This document shows, piece by piece, positions 1 through 12,213 of a stretch of DNA of 64,000 nucleotides. The notes under the pieces were generated by a model. The model was not told where the DNA came from and did no database searches. It saw only the letters and a list, made by a program, of their open reading frames with translations. The stretch is from Sweltsa coloradensis (lineage: Eukaryota; Arthropoda; Insecta; Plecoptera; Chloroperlidae). A program made the translations under genes and the position numbers. The stretch is taken from NCBI GenBank assembly GCA_024449915.1, contig JAMZAV010000308.1:124001-188000 (forward strand), in the 5' to 3' direction. Numbering within the stretch: position 1 is the first letter of the stretch; each line of letters starts with the position of its first letter.

Positions 1-1410
1 CGAATCTGGTGATTTCGTTACGCATTTTGAAAACCACTTGCCAACAATGCAATCTGTGTGCCCCAATAAGTTGATTTGCTGGGGTGGAAAGAGTGACTAC
101 ATTATGTATGATTATCGCCCTCCCGTCCCGTATTGGAAGGTGTTGGATGTATAGTCTATCTTGTCGGCGTTCTGTCACTGTCGAGAGTCGGCTCAAAGAA
201 TTCCCAGGGTTGGTTGCAGTAATTTACATCCAATTGGAAGCGGCCTATTAGGGAACAGAGCTGGAGACGAGTTGAAACGGGTGATTAGATTATACCCGTG
301 AGATATGGGACGGTTTAACTCGGCGCCCAAACCGACTAGCAACGTATCTTTCACTCTGACCGACATTATTTTTCTCCGTGGAAGTTGTGAATATGGAAAG
401 TGAGAACGAGAGCCGTTTGCACAGTTGCTTCCTTTGCAGTTTGCCAAGAAGTTTTTATGCGGTTCCGTTAGGGGGTGGGGGTGGGGAAAAACCTCGGCCA
501 TTTAAGAATCGAGTTGAGTGAAGCTGGTTTTTGTTCTGTGTTTAATTTGGTGAAGATTGTGACATAGTTGGTGGGGCAAGGAATTAATTGTTTATGGGAT
601 CCTTTTATAGCCTTCTGAGCTAATGACTGAGCTAGCTCGCCGTCTCCGATTGGCTTGAAGGCGGCAAGTGGCTCGTAATGGCCTACTGACAAGACCGCGG
701 TTTAATGTGACCAATGCAGATGCTGAATAAACCACGTTAAGCTCTTAAGTCTTCACATTTAAAACGTTTATCTTCAAACACATACCCCAATTTTTCATTT
801 CAAAGTAACTACTGCCATTTTCAACTAATTTTAAAATGAAAGCATAAAATAAAAGATTCTCTCCATTATCAAGTTTCACGAAGGCACACCACAATATTGA
901 ATCATGCTTGAATACACTTGAGTTTAAAACATACTTACTTATCAAGGTGTCGAGTATTATCCCGTCTATTCGGGCAATTTTGATTTAATCAAAACACCCA
1001 ATTCAATGAAGAACTCTGAGTTCGATCTCAGTAAGTGAACTGAATAATTGATCTCGTATCCCTTCTTTAGGCCTCACCCTCCCTCTGCCCTACACCTCGA
1101 CATATTATCTGACACTGACAAGGTGCTCTCGCCTCTCTCACACGGAGAACTCGCTCTTTCTTGGAAGCACGTATGCTCACTTCGGCGACTCCGTCATGAC
1201 CACATTATCAATTCATGATTATGTTTCAGCGTGAACAAACGAAACAAGGACTTGCATATTCGTGTGGGTTATGAAATTATACTAGTCTAGAGCTATTATC
1301 TCAATGTGTTGACGTTATATATGTATCATCATTTACACATACCCATTAGATAGGAAAAATATATAAATTTATTAGAGTCTACCCTCGTTATAGACTGATT
1401 TTCATGGGAC
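1..1410. other. unique AT-rich DNA, no gene seen
   Basis: No reading frame here looks coding. A more GC-rich patch lies at about 1065-1200, but it has no open frame with splice signals. No repeat shared with the rest of the window was noticed. Confidence 0.5.
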
Positions 1411-1745
1411 TTTAATCAAAGCGACTTGCAACCCGCAGGCCGACCAATCGACGAGTGAGCGATAACAACCAAAGATCGATATTTTTAATAGGAATATAGC
1501 ATCATGGTATGGACGTGCGAACCACCCCGACCACACGACAAACTCAACAAGGCCGATTCACACAACTCGAAATTTTCTTAGTGCTCGTTGCTAGTCGGCT
1601 CCAAAGTCACCGTTTACAACATCTAAGACAGACTGTGACTAAAGTCCAAAACAGAAGTTAAAACTTCTGACTTTAGCGGGAATGAACCCTGGCCCTTCTG
1701 CATTGTGAACAGATACGCTAATTAAACAGACCAACGAGCCATACA
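1411..1745 (-). repeat. degenerate fragment D1 of the D element (tRNA-Gly-like)
   Basis: This 335-bp stretch matches 51848-52210 along its whole length, with many small indels. Shared blocks include GATCGATATTTTTAATAGGA, CGGCTCCAAAGTCACCG and a hairpin made of AGAAGTT and AACTTCT. The tRNA-like part (about 1677-1745, minus strand) is decayed: the B box reads as GGTTCATTCC, one base short. Neither Helitron-like end of the complete copy (D2) is present, so this is an old internal fragment. Confidence 0.75.
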
Positions 1746-1929
1746 AAGTAAATACGAAATAATTTCAAACGCTTTATATATATAAGTGAGAATATGTTAT
1801 TATTTTGGGGGACAAATATTTATTGACAGGAAATAATAAATATGCAACTGTATTCACTTCTGCTATTACTTTTTGATCTCATTGAGCATTGTCTAATCTA
1901 TTAATCATAAAACAAACCAATACTTATTA

Positions 1930-2832
1930 CTAGGAAGTTTCGCAAACGCTTCTTCAGGCGCATTGTTGGATAAGCGAAAATTGATGCGTCATATGTTATG
2001 CAGATTTTCTGTTGTTCTGTGAAAAAATCATCTCAATCGGGTAAAGCATGTAGGTGTTAAATGTCGAAGAAAATGTTTTTAAGCGAAAAAAAGCGTAAAA
2101 TTGCGATTTTCATGAAAATAATTTTTCGATTGGGCTCAAATTTCACACGAATATATTAATTCATAAAATAAATAGTCTTTTAAAAAATAATAACAATCGG
2201 ATAAAGCATGTAGGTGTTATAAGTCCAATAATTTTTTTTTGAAGACAAAAAGCGTAAAATTGAGATTTCCATGATAAATAATATTTTGATTGCGCTCAAA
2301 TTTCACATGAATATATTCATTCATAAAATAAACGTTCTGTGAAGAAATAATTACAATCGAATTAAGCATGTAGGTGTTATAAGTCGAAGAAATGTTAAAG
2401 ATTTTTTTTAATAAAAAAAATTAAAATAGCGATTTTCACGGGAAATAATTTTTCGATTGCGCTCAAAAACGTGGCAGTTCTATGTCCAGAGATTTTGAAG
2501 GCCTCAAAGAAAATTTTTCCGAAATTGGAGTATCGGTTTAGCCGAAATCATGTTAACAAACACACAAAAATACAAACAGAAAAATACGAGAAAAACGAAA
2601 AAAATGTAAAATGGCAATTTTCATGAGAAATAATTTTTCGATTGCGTTTAAAAAGATGGCAGTTCTAAGTTCAAAGATTTCGAAGCCCTTTAGGAAATTT
2701 TATCGCAATTAGAGTATCGGTTCAGCAGGAATCGTGTTAGCAAACAGCCAAAAATACAAAAAAAAAACATTCCGGATTTTTTTCTCCAGTGTAGTGAAAT
2801 GGAATTTTCCCTTCGCTCGCTACGTTCATCAA
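1930..2832 (-). mobile_element. Helitron-like element A1, non-autonomous
   Basis: On the minus strand the element starts TTGATGAACGTAGCGAGCGA (a variant of TTGGATGAGCG). It ends with the inverted copy of that start, a hairpin and ...CTTCCTAG followed by T. The middle holds about three monomers of 150-170 bp, marked by GCGTAAAATTGCGATTTTCA and GCATGTAGGTGTTATAAGTC. No target duplication is visible and there is no coding capacity. The ends and lack of duplication fit a Helitron or Helentron derivative, by inference from structure. Sister copies lie at 7773, 22864, 25450 and 47501. Confidence 0.7.
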
Positions 2833-2918
2833 TTAATCATGTACTTGGTATTATTAATTCTATTATTATTATTTAGTTTATTTATACTATAATGCATTCA
2901 GATTCTTCGTATTAGTTA

Positions 2919-3189
2919 GGCAGCGAATCACCCCTATATGCATAATATTTACGTCCGTCCGTCCGTCTGTCTGTGTGTGTTCCGAGTTCTCACGATAAGA
3001 ACCGAACATGACGAAATGTTTTTGTCACCACTTCAACACAGATAATTCATAAACTCTTCGGGTGATGGGGGGCGGGGGTATCACCATCCAAGGGGATTAA
3101 TTTCATCAACCCGGCACCTACACCAAAGATACTCACAAAGACAAACTATATTTGTATACGATTAATTTCATTTTTGCGAGTAGCTCCCT
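2919..3189 (+). repeat. dispersed repeat F, copy 1
   Basis: This short interspersed repeat begins near GCAGCGAATC and ends GAGTAGCTCCC. In order it carries the F hallmarks: CCTATATGCATAATAT, a GTCCGTCTGTCTGT run, CACGATAAGAACCGAACATG and CCCGGCACCTACACCAAAG. Better copies have short inverted ends, GGGAGCGAAGC and GCTTCGCTCCC, which suggests a small TIR element or a foldback derivative. It has no reading frame. Confidence 0.7.
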
Positions 3190-4819
3190 ACTTTGGGTAA
3201 ACCCGTACCCATGCCTTTGTTAGATACAATGTAAATACACTCGGAATACTCCAATTACTTCAAATAGCTAGTAACTGTATTTCGGCGATTACGCGATGCC
3301 GTTAAACGATTAAAATCTCAATTCTGTTAATTCCAGATAACGACAAATTCTAATTTAAATTTTCCAAGCCATTTAATGTTTACTTTACAAAAACCTAACT
3401 TTTCATTGAATGTTTACTCTCCCGTTACTCATGGAATCAGAATTCAGAATAATGTACGCCGCTTTTATTGACTTGCTTAAATGTATGCCAATAACGTTTT
3501 GGAAAGGGGGCATTTTGCGATAAAAAAGAGTTTGAACAATCAACAGTTTTAAGCCAAAAGTGATTCTAGAGTACGCTAAATACAGAAAATTAAACACAAG
3601 AGAAAAGTACGGCAATGTGTTTTTAGTCGTCAACATCCGAAGCGTGTTGATTATTGTTTGTTGAAAAAATCTCAGCAACGCAAGCCATTAAATCTCATTA
3701 AAAGACAAAACGTTGTGAGGTTTTTGTTGGAAATATTCACATGCTTTGCAAACCTAGAGCGCTGTACAATATTGACCACACGCAAGCTCGCCGTAAAATA
3801 CGCCATGTTTTTGTGGCTACTCCGATGCCGTGAATGGACGTCGCCGTGGCTGGTTCGCCTCTCTGTTCAGCTCACCACAAAGGCAATATGACTTCGTTAT
3901 TTTGTCATAAACCGCCCAACCTTTGTATGGGTTTTATTCTGTTTTGTATCCTCGCCGTTTTGTACTTGCCGATTCGTCATGAAAAAATATCGAATTTACT
4001 TTGGAATTTCGGTTCATTTTCTCTTAAGAATTCTATTGTATGGTTTACGTTTGCTATCTGATGGTCTTATTTTTATGATATTATAAAGTCAACGTGACTG
4101 GTAGGTCTAATGGGGTAAGATTTTAAGGTTATGGCCAATATCTTAAAACCGGGAATAAAAAAATATCACAAAAGAGGGTTGTGCGTGTTGTTCACGTTAT
4201 AATAACTAAGCAATGAAGAGCAGATTGCAAGTACGTATATTATTTTTCTTCCAAATTCAAATATGATTTTTAGTAATGATAATTAATTTGCTCATTTTCT
4301 CCTCTTTCGAGATTTTGTTTCATTGGTGATGATTCAAATATTATACAACCACATGAACTAATCCAAAATGATGGAATGTACATGGGGAACCCGCCAAAAT
4401 CAGAGTTAAGGTAGTTTGATCAACCTCATTGGAAACGCCGTTTATAATGTGTAGGCTATTATTTATAGAGGCACTTTCAAAATATAGTTTAGATTAAGAA
4501 AAACTTACTCCAACGCATCGTTTATTCCCATGCTCTCCATTTTACGTAAACATTGATTTAATTTTAGTTTATAACAATGATATATTTTTTGTCAATTTTC
4601 CTTATCTCATGAAACAGAAAATTATTGATTAAAAGTATAAAGATGTGATTTGATTGCCAATTAATAAATTTACTTTGTCAGGCCTTGAAACAAGTTTTTA
4701 AAAGTTCATTAAATCTTGTTTCTAGTTCACAAAGTCAGAGTCAAACTGGGTGAGTAGGATTTGTTGATCTTTATTACATTTTTGCTTTAGTCTTTGAATG
4801 CCTAGTTCGAGTTCATTAA
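3190..4819. other. unique AT-rich DNA, no gene seen
   Basis: Short open frames of up to 91 codons occur on both strands near 3400-4060, but none has recognisable motifs or coding-like codon use. No repeat shared with other parts of the window was noticed. Confidence 0.45.
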
Positions 4820-5443
4820 GGCTATTCCAGAGCACTCTTACCGATATTTTGAAAGTCAAAGGAAAAAGGCTTAAAGTAAGTTAAATGAAAGAGGAACTCG
4901 AATAATTTTTTTTAATTACAAAAAAAAATGGACGGGACGATAGATAGCTCCCATTTGGCCATTATATTATGCAAGTTTTGGGTCAATATGAAAAGTCAAC
5001 GGTCTGGGTGCAATACTTAATTTTAAGCTATGATTTTTTTGATTGTTTGAACACACCTTGTCTCCGGCACGAGTATAAGGGAAAATAATTTTCTGAAATA
5101 ATGTTAGATTTGCGTTTTTTATGTTACAAAAATAAAGAGTTTTGAACCGGTGGACGAAAAAAAATCGTACATCAAAACTTATTTTAGAAAATAATTTGCC
5201 CTTATACTCGTGCTGGAGACAGAAGTGTGTTTATACAATTAAAAAAATCATAGCTAAAAATTCAGTATTGCACCTAGGACGTTGCTTTTCTTATTGATCC
5301 AAAATTTGCATATAATGGCCAAAAGGGTCTCGTTCAAAAAAAGTTTTTTTTAAATTTTTTATCAAGTTCCTCTTTCATTCAAGCAACTTTCAGCCATTTT
5401 CATTTTACTTTCAAAATACCAGTAAGAGTGCTCTAGAAAAGCC
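4820..5443. mobile_element. long foldback element J, arms of about 270-290 bp
   Basis: The two halves of this 624-bp segment are inverted copies of each other. The left end reads GGCTATTCCAGAGCACTCTT; the reverse of the right end reads GGCTTTTCTAGAGCACTCTT. Matching continues through ATTTTGAAAGT, GAAAGAGGAACT, TTTGGCCATTATAT, the ...GCTATGATTTTTTT block and GCACGAGTATAAGGG. This leaves a spacer of roughly 75 bp (about 5105-5180). The arms differ by many substitutions and small indels, so the element is not young. It has no open frame. I could not identify a clear target duplication, so the superfamily is unknown. Single copy in this window. Confidence 0.8.
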
Positions 5444-6699
5444 GTTTTTTGCAATGTCTCAAAAGGTTTAATTAACACTATGAACTCATTATTATATACG
5501 TGAGCATTGTCATTTATATTGTATACTATCTTCACGAAATCTTTTTATTTTACGAGCAATTTCATATACTATGATTTGTAACATTTTATTGTAAGGAGAG
5601 CGGGCACAAAACGCTTTTTACTTTCAATTAATTCAACAGATGCATTTCGTCCCAACGTTGCCAAGTTGGCGCAAATAAATATGTTCATATCTCCTCGAAT
5701 CCAAGTCAAGTCCTTGATTTGGCCGCAAAGTGTTCCCGAGTCGAGTTTGGCGCTGTTAATTTTGCAAGGGTGTATTATACGTTCTTGTATAAGATTGAGC
5801 GGGCAAACCTAATTGAGAGCTTGTTGGTGTACAAAAACTAGTTTAATGCGTAACGAGAGCAAGAGAGGGAGGGGGAGGGGGGGGAGTTATCCACATCCTG
5901 TTTCCAGAGGTTGGCTTTTACCTCCTCACCGCACAGATCGTGCCTGCCTGCCTGCGTGCGTCGACACAGATACGGTACGACGGCCTGCATACAACCCCCA
6001 ACCTCACAGCACTTATAGGAACCAAGACTTGGCGACGAGAGTTTCGGCTAGGATATTAACAGAGATTTCGCTTTCTTCACGTTTATGAAGGCGCTAGAGG
6101 GAGTACAGTGCAGACGGAAATTAAGAGCGGGCCTCTAATTGAATCAACACATTGTTCGCCCTACATTATACATCTTTACAGATACTTGCGCTTATGTTTT
6201 TTAGAGTCAATTAATAGTTCATACTGTCATAATAATTCAACTAATATTCGTTTCTACAAAACCAAGTTCTAAAGGTGTGTTGCAATTTTTATTTACATTT
6301 TCCTTCAAATAATATCTTCAGAATATTTTTTTATATTCGGAAAGAGAAACAATAGGATTTATAAAATTTCTAAAAATATTAGTTATCCTCAAGAAAATGC
6401 GTTCATAAAAATTCTAATGAACAAATACAATTTAAAGGAGACCTACAGAATTTCTATTTATGTAGCCAATTGATAGCCTCATTCGCCTCGGTATAAATTT
6501 GTACTTGATTGAAAGCAACGTCCCGTGATGGCAGAATTCTTCAGTCTAACACCATGTTGTTTGGAACAAGACGGGTACGGGAGAACTCTAAACAGGGACC
6601 GAAGTTTCCCTCATCAACACACGCGTGTTCCAGCATTCAACTCCCGTTGTTGGTGCAGGAACCGAGCATTATAGACTTGACAACTTTCCGGGGGGTAAG
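5444..6699. other. unique DNA, partly GC-rich, no gene seen
   Basis: A GC-richer stretch (about 5855-6110) has purine-rich and TGCC/TGCG-repeat sequence. The open frames over it (91 and 86 codons) resemble no known protein and lack splice context. Nothing else is recognised. Confidence 0.4.
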
Positions 6700-6850
6700 C
6701 CCACCACTTATTCGCCACAATTACCAAAAACATTATATATCATCCCTGTTAAAGGGCAAGGTCCACTAAAACCGCGAGTCAATCGAAAGTAACGTTCGGT
6801 TTCGATCGTGATACGAGACACACGGTCGGACGGACGGACTAAAACATTAA
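6700..6850 (-). repeat. dispersed repeat F, partial copy
   Basis: Read on the minus strand it carries GTCCGTCCGTCCGACCGTGT, then TCACGATCG, AACCGAACGTTAC, a TTGACTC block and GGACCTTGCCCTTTAACAGG. These come in the same order as in the better F copies at 8313 and 34334. The ends are missing. Confidence 0.55.
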
Positions 6851-7772
6851 GCATGTAGGGCATCACCCCCAAATTATTTTCAGCTCTTCTATTCCAGGTT
6901 AACATTATTTTTTACAATAACATGTTTAAAGACAAAATTCACTTTAGTTTGAAAACCCGTACTCAATAATGCATTCAGCTATTCCCATCAGGCATGTATG
7001 CTTCCGCTCTATATATGCAGATAGGACATAATATTGCTGCAATACGTTGCCTTTGAGCTGGCTAACCACACATGTAACATCATTACTTACCTGGTATTAA
7101 TATGCAGCCAATCATATATAGTGCACGGCATAGACATGTGTTGCTGATTAGTTTAAATGGCACTAGATTAGACTAGTGATGTTCCATTCAGATGCAATAG
7201 ATAATGCAAATTTACCACTATATTATTGAAATAGTCCATAGATCAGAAAATGTCACATCCACATAGAGGAATAAATTATAAAATGATTTTGAAATTTATA
7301 TTTTGTTTGGCGCAAAAAATATTCAATTTATGATTTAATTTAATTGCAAAGTAATTTCCAGAAATCAGCAAAAGAAAGTTTAGTTTTGTAAGTGAGTGGG
7401 ATATACCTTGAATAAAGAAAGTAAGGAAGAAATACATAAAACAATAAACAAGTAAATATGTTTAAGATTCACACAACGTGCCGTACAAAGCAAACCAAGA
7501 CTCGCAACATTCAAGTCTTCACTTAATAATATAATAACTGTATTCAAAACAGTTCACCGAAATATTGTCTTTCATGTAATGTATTGGTATTGGACAAGTT
7601 GCAAAGATTGGTTACAGTTCTTGATTTTCTCGATGTTATAAATAAATATTTGATACACAAACAATGTGCAACCATAAAATTGTCGAGAAAAACACATGTG
7701 TTTTCAGTTTTGTACCAATTTGTTTTTGTTCATAGCATTTGGTTACAAATTTACCTTTAAGTTTTTTCTACA
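6851..7772. other. unique AT-rich DNA, no gene seen
   Basis: No coding frame, no repeat shared with other parts of the window and no RNA gene were recognised. Confidence 0.45.
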
Positions 7773-8248
7773 CTAGGAAGCTTCACAAAACGCTTTTTCA
7801 GGCGCGTTGTTGGATGAGCGTATTTTTTTTTTAAAAGCGTAAAACTGCGATTTTCATGAGAAATAATTTTTCGATTACGCTCATATTTCACACGAATATA
7901 TAAATCCATAAAATAAAGGTACTGTGAAAAAATCATTGCAATCGGATAAAACATGTAGGTGTTATAAGTCGACGAAGTTTTGTAAAAATAAAAAAAATAA
8001 AAAACGTTAACAATTGCGATTTTCATGGGAAATAATTTTTCGATTGCGCTCAAAAACGTGGCAGTTCTAAGTTCAAAAATTTCGAAGGTCTCCACAAAAT
8101 TTCATCCTAATTGGAGTATTGGTTTAGCCGGAATCGTGTTAACAGACACACAAAAATACAAACAGAAAAAAGGCAAAAAAAAAACATTCCGGAATTTTTC
8201 TCCAGTGTAGTGAAATGGAATCTTCGCTTCGCTCGCTACGCTAATGAA
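7773..8248 (-). mobile_element. Helitron-like element A2, short copy
   Basis: Same family as A1 and the shortest copy, at 476 bp. On the plus strand it opens with A|CTAGGAAGCTTCACAAAACG and GGCGCGTTGTTGGATGAGCG. It then has little more than one central monomer, followed by the subterminal module (ACGTGGCAGTTCTAAGTTCA, ATTCCGGAATTTTTCTCCAG) and the GCTTCGCTCGCTACG end. Its 5' terminus (plus-strand right end) has drifted from CTCATCCAA to CTAATGAA. It is non-coding; the 112-codon frame across it is a by-product of the repeat. Confidence 0.7.
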
Positions 8249-8312
8249 TACATGATTATTTAATGAAATAATTACATATGAATAAAATTCCTATGAAGAA
8301 TATCTTGTTATT

Positions 8313-8614
8313 GGGAACGAAGCCCCTCTATATAATCACCACCATTCTGTCCGTCTGTCAATCTGTGCGTGAGTCACGTCTCACGATATAAACCGAACAT
8401 GACTTCCGAGGCATGCGGTTTTGTCGATATTGCCCATCGACAAGAATACAAACCAAATGTTTTGGTGACCTTTAGGGTCAAGTGGGCGGGCGTGCCTAAT
8501 TTCAAGATGACATTCTTATTAACCCGGCACCTACACCAAAGAGATTTGAATGCTGGAGAGTATTTGATTTGTATTTCCTTTTCGACAATCTGTTGGTTGA
8601 GTAGCTTCGCTCCA
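8313..8614 (+). repeat. dispersed repeat F, copy 2 (near complete)
   Basis: This is one of the best F copies. It starts GGGAACGAAGCCCCTCTATA and ends GAGTAGCTTCGCTCCACC, so the termini are imperfect inverted repeats of GGGAGCGAAGC. Inside are GTCCGTCTGTC, CACGATATAAACCGAACATG, GTGACCTTTAGGGTCAAG, GGCGGGCGTGCCT and ACCCGGCACCTACACCAAAG. The 83-codon open frame across it has no protein-like features. Confidence 0.75.
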
Positions 8615-9378
8615 CCATGAGTGTACTTTCTTTTCAGTGCATTTAATCAACCCATCAACCTGAAATTTTACATTTTTTTTCTATCCCATTCATTAACAAT
8701 TTTAATAACTATCTTGATAATAACGAGTTTCTCCCGAGCAATTGTGTTTGTAGTGTAACTAAACAATTCCTTCGTTGTATTATTTCAAAGTGCTATAATA
8801 ATCTGACTTAATATGTTATTCCAGACTGGAGAAGTAGGCGGTGCTTGCTACAACTGCGACTGGACTGGGGCCTCACCGCGCTTCAAGAGTGGCAAGACAT
8901 ATAAAACCTCTCCGTTACATGTATAAACGACTGACATTTAATTTTAATTTTCTTATTGTGTATATAACATCACAACAACTTTGACGACGTGCTCACATTG
9001 TGTGCTTAGTAAATAAGTTTGTGTACGCCAACTACACTTGTCGCAATGTAATCACCAGCTTGCACTAGAATTCGTTCGTTGAAAGCTTTATCATAAGAGA
9101 TCCATATTCTTCTCTTTAATCGATTTCTGAGAAATTATTTAGAAAATAAATAGATAAAAATGTTTCAATTTAAATCCGATTAATATCTATCCCATCAGAA
9201 TCAGAAAATCAAAATAAGGATAGTTAGATTTATATTAAACAGTGTATTATTATTTTATCGAGACAGTTGCAACGCTATTGATAGTAATTTAGCTTGATAG
9301 CAAACAAAGTGTTTACACAATCAAAATAACGACCGACATGTATTTTATACACGCACGAGTACAGAAGTACCCACAATT
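8615..9378. other. unique AT-rich DNA, no gene seen
   Basis: No coding frame, repeat or RNA gene was recognised between the two F copies. Confidence 0.4.
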
Positions 9379-9535
9379 AGGGAGCGAAGCTACTTAAGCA
9401 ACAGATTGTCAAAGAAGGATACACAGTTAACACTTCGGCCTGCGTAGATCTCTTTGCCGGATTGAAAATACGCTCTTTTTGGTAGGGTAGCACCGTCTCC
9501 CTGGCCCCCAGACCAAGGTCAACAAAATCATTCTG
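9379..9535 (-). repeat. dispersed repeat F, 3' part only
   Basis: Minus-strand copy that begins on the plus strand with GGGAGCGAAGCTACTTAAGC and AACAGATTGTC. These match the reverse complement of the 3' end of F at 8614. It continues to the AGATCTCTTTGCCGG block and the CAAGGTCAA block, then loses similarity. The part containing GTCCGTCTGT is missing. Confidence 0.6.
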
Positions 9536-10175
9536 TATCAACCTTGTCTAACAAAAATCGCATTATATTTATTTTATTATTTTATTTATATTAATTGACC
9601 AAGTACCGTAAAACCACGTTTATTTACATGCAGGTACTGTGTATTAAAGCTCTCCAGTCAGGAAGCTATTCAAGTGAATTCCAATAAGGTTCTGCATAGT
9701 ATGAACGCACGTTTCGTCCACATTGTAATATGCGTCGTCAGGATGTTTAGTAAATATTTGCCATGTTGGAGTTATAGCTGAAATAATGTGCGTGTGGTAA
9801 CTCTCACAAAATAAACAAACATTGGAATCTTGCCGAAGAGGTCTGTACAATGCGGACGAAACTCCCCCCATCCACAGTATCGAAGTAAACTCCCCGGGAC
9901 AACATATAAGCTTCGTGTTTTACTAATACAATGTGTACATATTTACAACAAAAACACCTTTGGTCGTTAATCCTGTTAGGGCAGTATCGTTGCGGAATGA
10001 GCCCCCCCCCCCCAATTTTCTCTCCCTCTCACCAAGTTGAGTATGACACCTGTAAATAAACGTAGGCCTATGTAGAGGCGAATATTGAAATATTTCGTCA
10101 ACTTCCTCTGTATTTTGAAACGTTGAGGAGGCTGATTGTCGGAATATTTTAATCTACCTTCAAGGCAAATAAATG
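9536..10175. other. unique DNA with a poly-C tract
   Basis: A 10-base C run lies near 10003-10012 and a TAGGCCTA palindrome at 10063-10070. No gene or repeat family was recognised. Confidence 0.4.
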
Positions 10176-10528
10176 GAGAGAAGCTCCCATATATGCATCA
10201 CTTTACGGTCCGTCTGTCTGTCTGTACGTAATAATATGTGTAATATTTATAAAATATATATATATATTAACTTATTATAGAAATAATTGTTTTCACGGTT
10301 TATGCCACTCCTTGAGTTTATTTACTTCTCAACGTTTCGGAACTCAAATTGGAGTTCCTATATATATATAGATAGTGTTGCGACCCTTGGGGTCTGGGGG
10401 CGGGACATTCAACATTATGACTGGACTATTCTTTCTCCCCGATATTAACACAAAGAGATTTCAATGCTAGAGGAATCCTACATCTTTATCCATCGCATAC
10501 AATTCGTCTGTTATATGGCTTTGCTCCC
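10176..10528 (+). repeat. dispersed repeat F, copy 4, internally interrupted
   Basis: It starts GAAGCTCCCATATATGCATC with a GTCCGTCTGTCTGTCTGT run and ends GGCTTTGCTCCC. Between the CTGT run and the CGACCCTTGGGGTC block it holds about 140 bp of AT-rich sequence, including TATATATATATA runs. That sequence is not in other F copies, so it is probably a later insertion or microsatellite expansion. Confidence 0.6.
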
Positions 10529-12213
10529 TATTTCGTATACTCCCCTACCCATGTTTGTTGTTTATTACTTGAGCAAGTACGAAAGTCAGTCAACATATAC
10601 TCAACAAAATTCTCCAGATTCTGTAATCACCTCCAAGATTAAATTACCAGTACGCAAAGTTGATTTTAATTAATCTTTTAAACATAATTATTTATTTGAT
10701 TTTGTCGTAGTTTTTACATTCGAGGTAAATTGGTTACTGTCGTTTCCATAAAAATGTACATTCTCTCCCTCGAAACTAACTCGCTCGGAGATGACGTAAT
10801 CGTGAACAACTCGAAGACGTACATCTTACTACCGCAAGTCGTAATACACCCACTAAACCCCGGCTGCAAGTTAACTTCGCCGTACCTGAAACTAGCTTTT
10901 AATTATGTTTACCAAATCAATACGTTCATACGCTATCGTACACGTATAGGGAGCGGTGGAGGGGGCACTTTTGCTAATTACATAACAAGAACCCCACGAA
11001 CTGGGTCGTGAATTAGCTAGACGTACGACTAACTAGATAACCAATAATACCGCTTAACTAACTTGGATAATGCAGAATGATAACCCTCCGTATTGGCTAT
11101 ATGAAAATTGAATCGATGACAAGTAGACAATGTGCATTAACCAAACACATGATTGCTTGCTCATTATGTACGTGCGATGTATAAAGCAATGTGTCTTAAA
11201 CGAATGTAAACCGTTGGGCTTTAAAATGTCAAGGTAATGTTTGAAAAGATGTCACAAGATACAAGATTTTAGACTGAAAAAATTAACTTATAAAAGAGGC
11301 ACCGAATTTGTGTGTCGACTAAAGTATCAAATACAAAACAAATAACGTATTGGATGGAGATCAATCTGAGCATGTCAACACTGAAAAACAGGACATCTAC
11401 CAACCTACAATACCATACTATGCAGACAAATACCATGCAAATCCAAGACATGTCATCGGATTGTTTGTTGGTGTACGGGGGACAATCCCAAAGTTTTTTT
11501 GTTGATTTTTGTAATACTTTTAAATAAGGCAAACACTAATACAAGACGTTGCTATGGTGGTATTAAAAGGTTCCATTTCTATTCTAAGGAATCACCTTCA
11601 TGGTCTAAATATGTAATTTTATAACTGTATTATTATTTTATTTTTGTATTTAAAAATTTTAACCTCTTTTTTAATTGTTGTTAATTAATAAATGTTATTT
11701 TTATTCTGTGCCCTTGTGACAATTGTATTTGTACAACAGAGTTTTATTTTACTTAAAAAAATAAAGGTTCTCTCTCAAGCCTAAAAGGTGAGAGACAGTT
11801 TCGTCGGACGCAAAGGGCAGGTATGTCCGATTGTTCAATACAATTTACATAGCAATTTAGTTTATAACATAAAGATAAAAATTAATCAAAGACAATTGCC
11901 CTCGTTTCGTAGGTATTGCATTCCAATTTCCACTACTTCAAGACATTCTTTATTCGACATGGAAAATACAAAAACATAAATGCTAAAGAATAAAGATGCG
12001 AAATTAAACTAAAACTAAAACTAAATCTAAAACTATAAATAAATGTAGTAAATTTTATTAACTCTAAAAACTTGAGGCTACAAAACCTCAAAAGTTGAAT
12101 CCTCTAAAAATAGAAATTAAAGTTTACTCTACCTAGGCTTAAATGATTAAATGTCTTCTCTCAACGTGATTTTAACCACATTGTTTTATAATAAATGTTT
12201 GTTAATTATCGAA
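10529..12213. other. unique AT-rich DNA; one unassigned 93-codon open frame
   Basis: An open frame at 10730-11011 (plus) has a fairly GC-rich third codon position compared with its surroundings, but no motif I recognise and no clear splice sites. It may be chance. At 11985-12115 there is a run of short AAACTAAAACT-like repeats. Nothing else is recognised. Confidence 0.3.

Noticed and set aside
1930..2832. Family A monomers as a CRISPR-like or satellite array
   Set aside because: The units are 150-170 bp, diverged and adjacent without unique spacers, and they are always bounded by the same transposon ends. This is an internal minisatellite of a mobile element.
10730..11011. 93-codon plus-strand open frame with GC-leaning third positions
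   Set aside because: Suggestive codon use but no motif, no definable splice sites and a length within reach of chance. Kept only as a note in the region entry.
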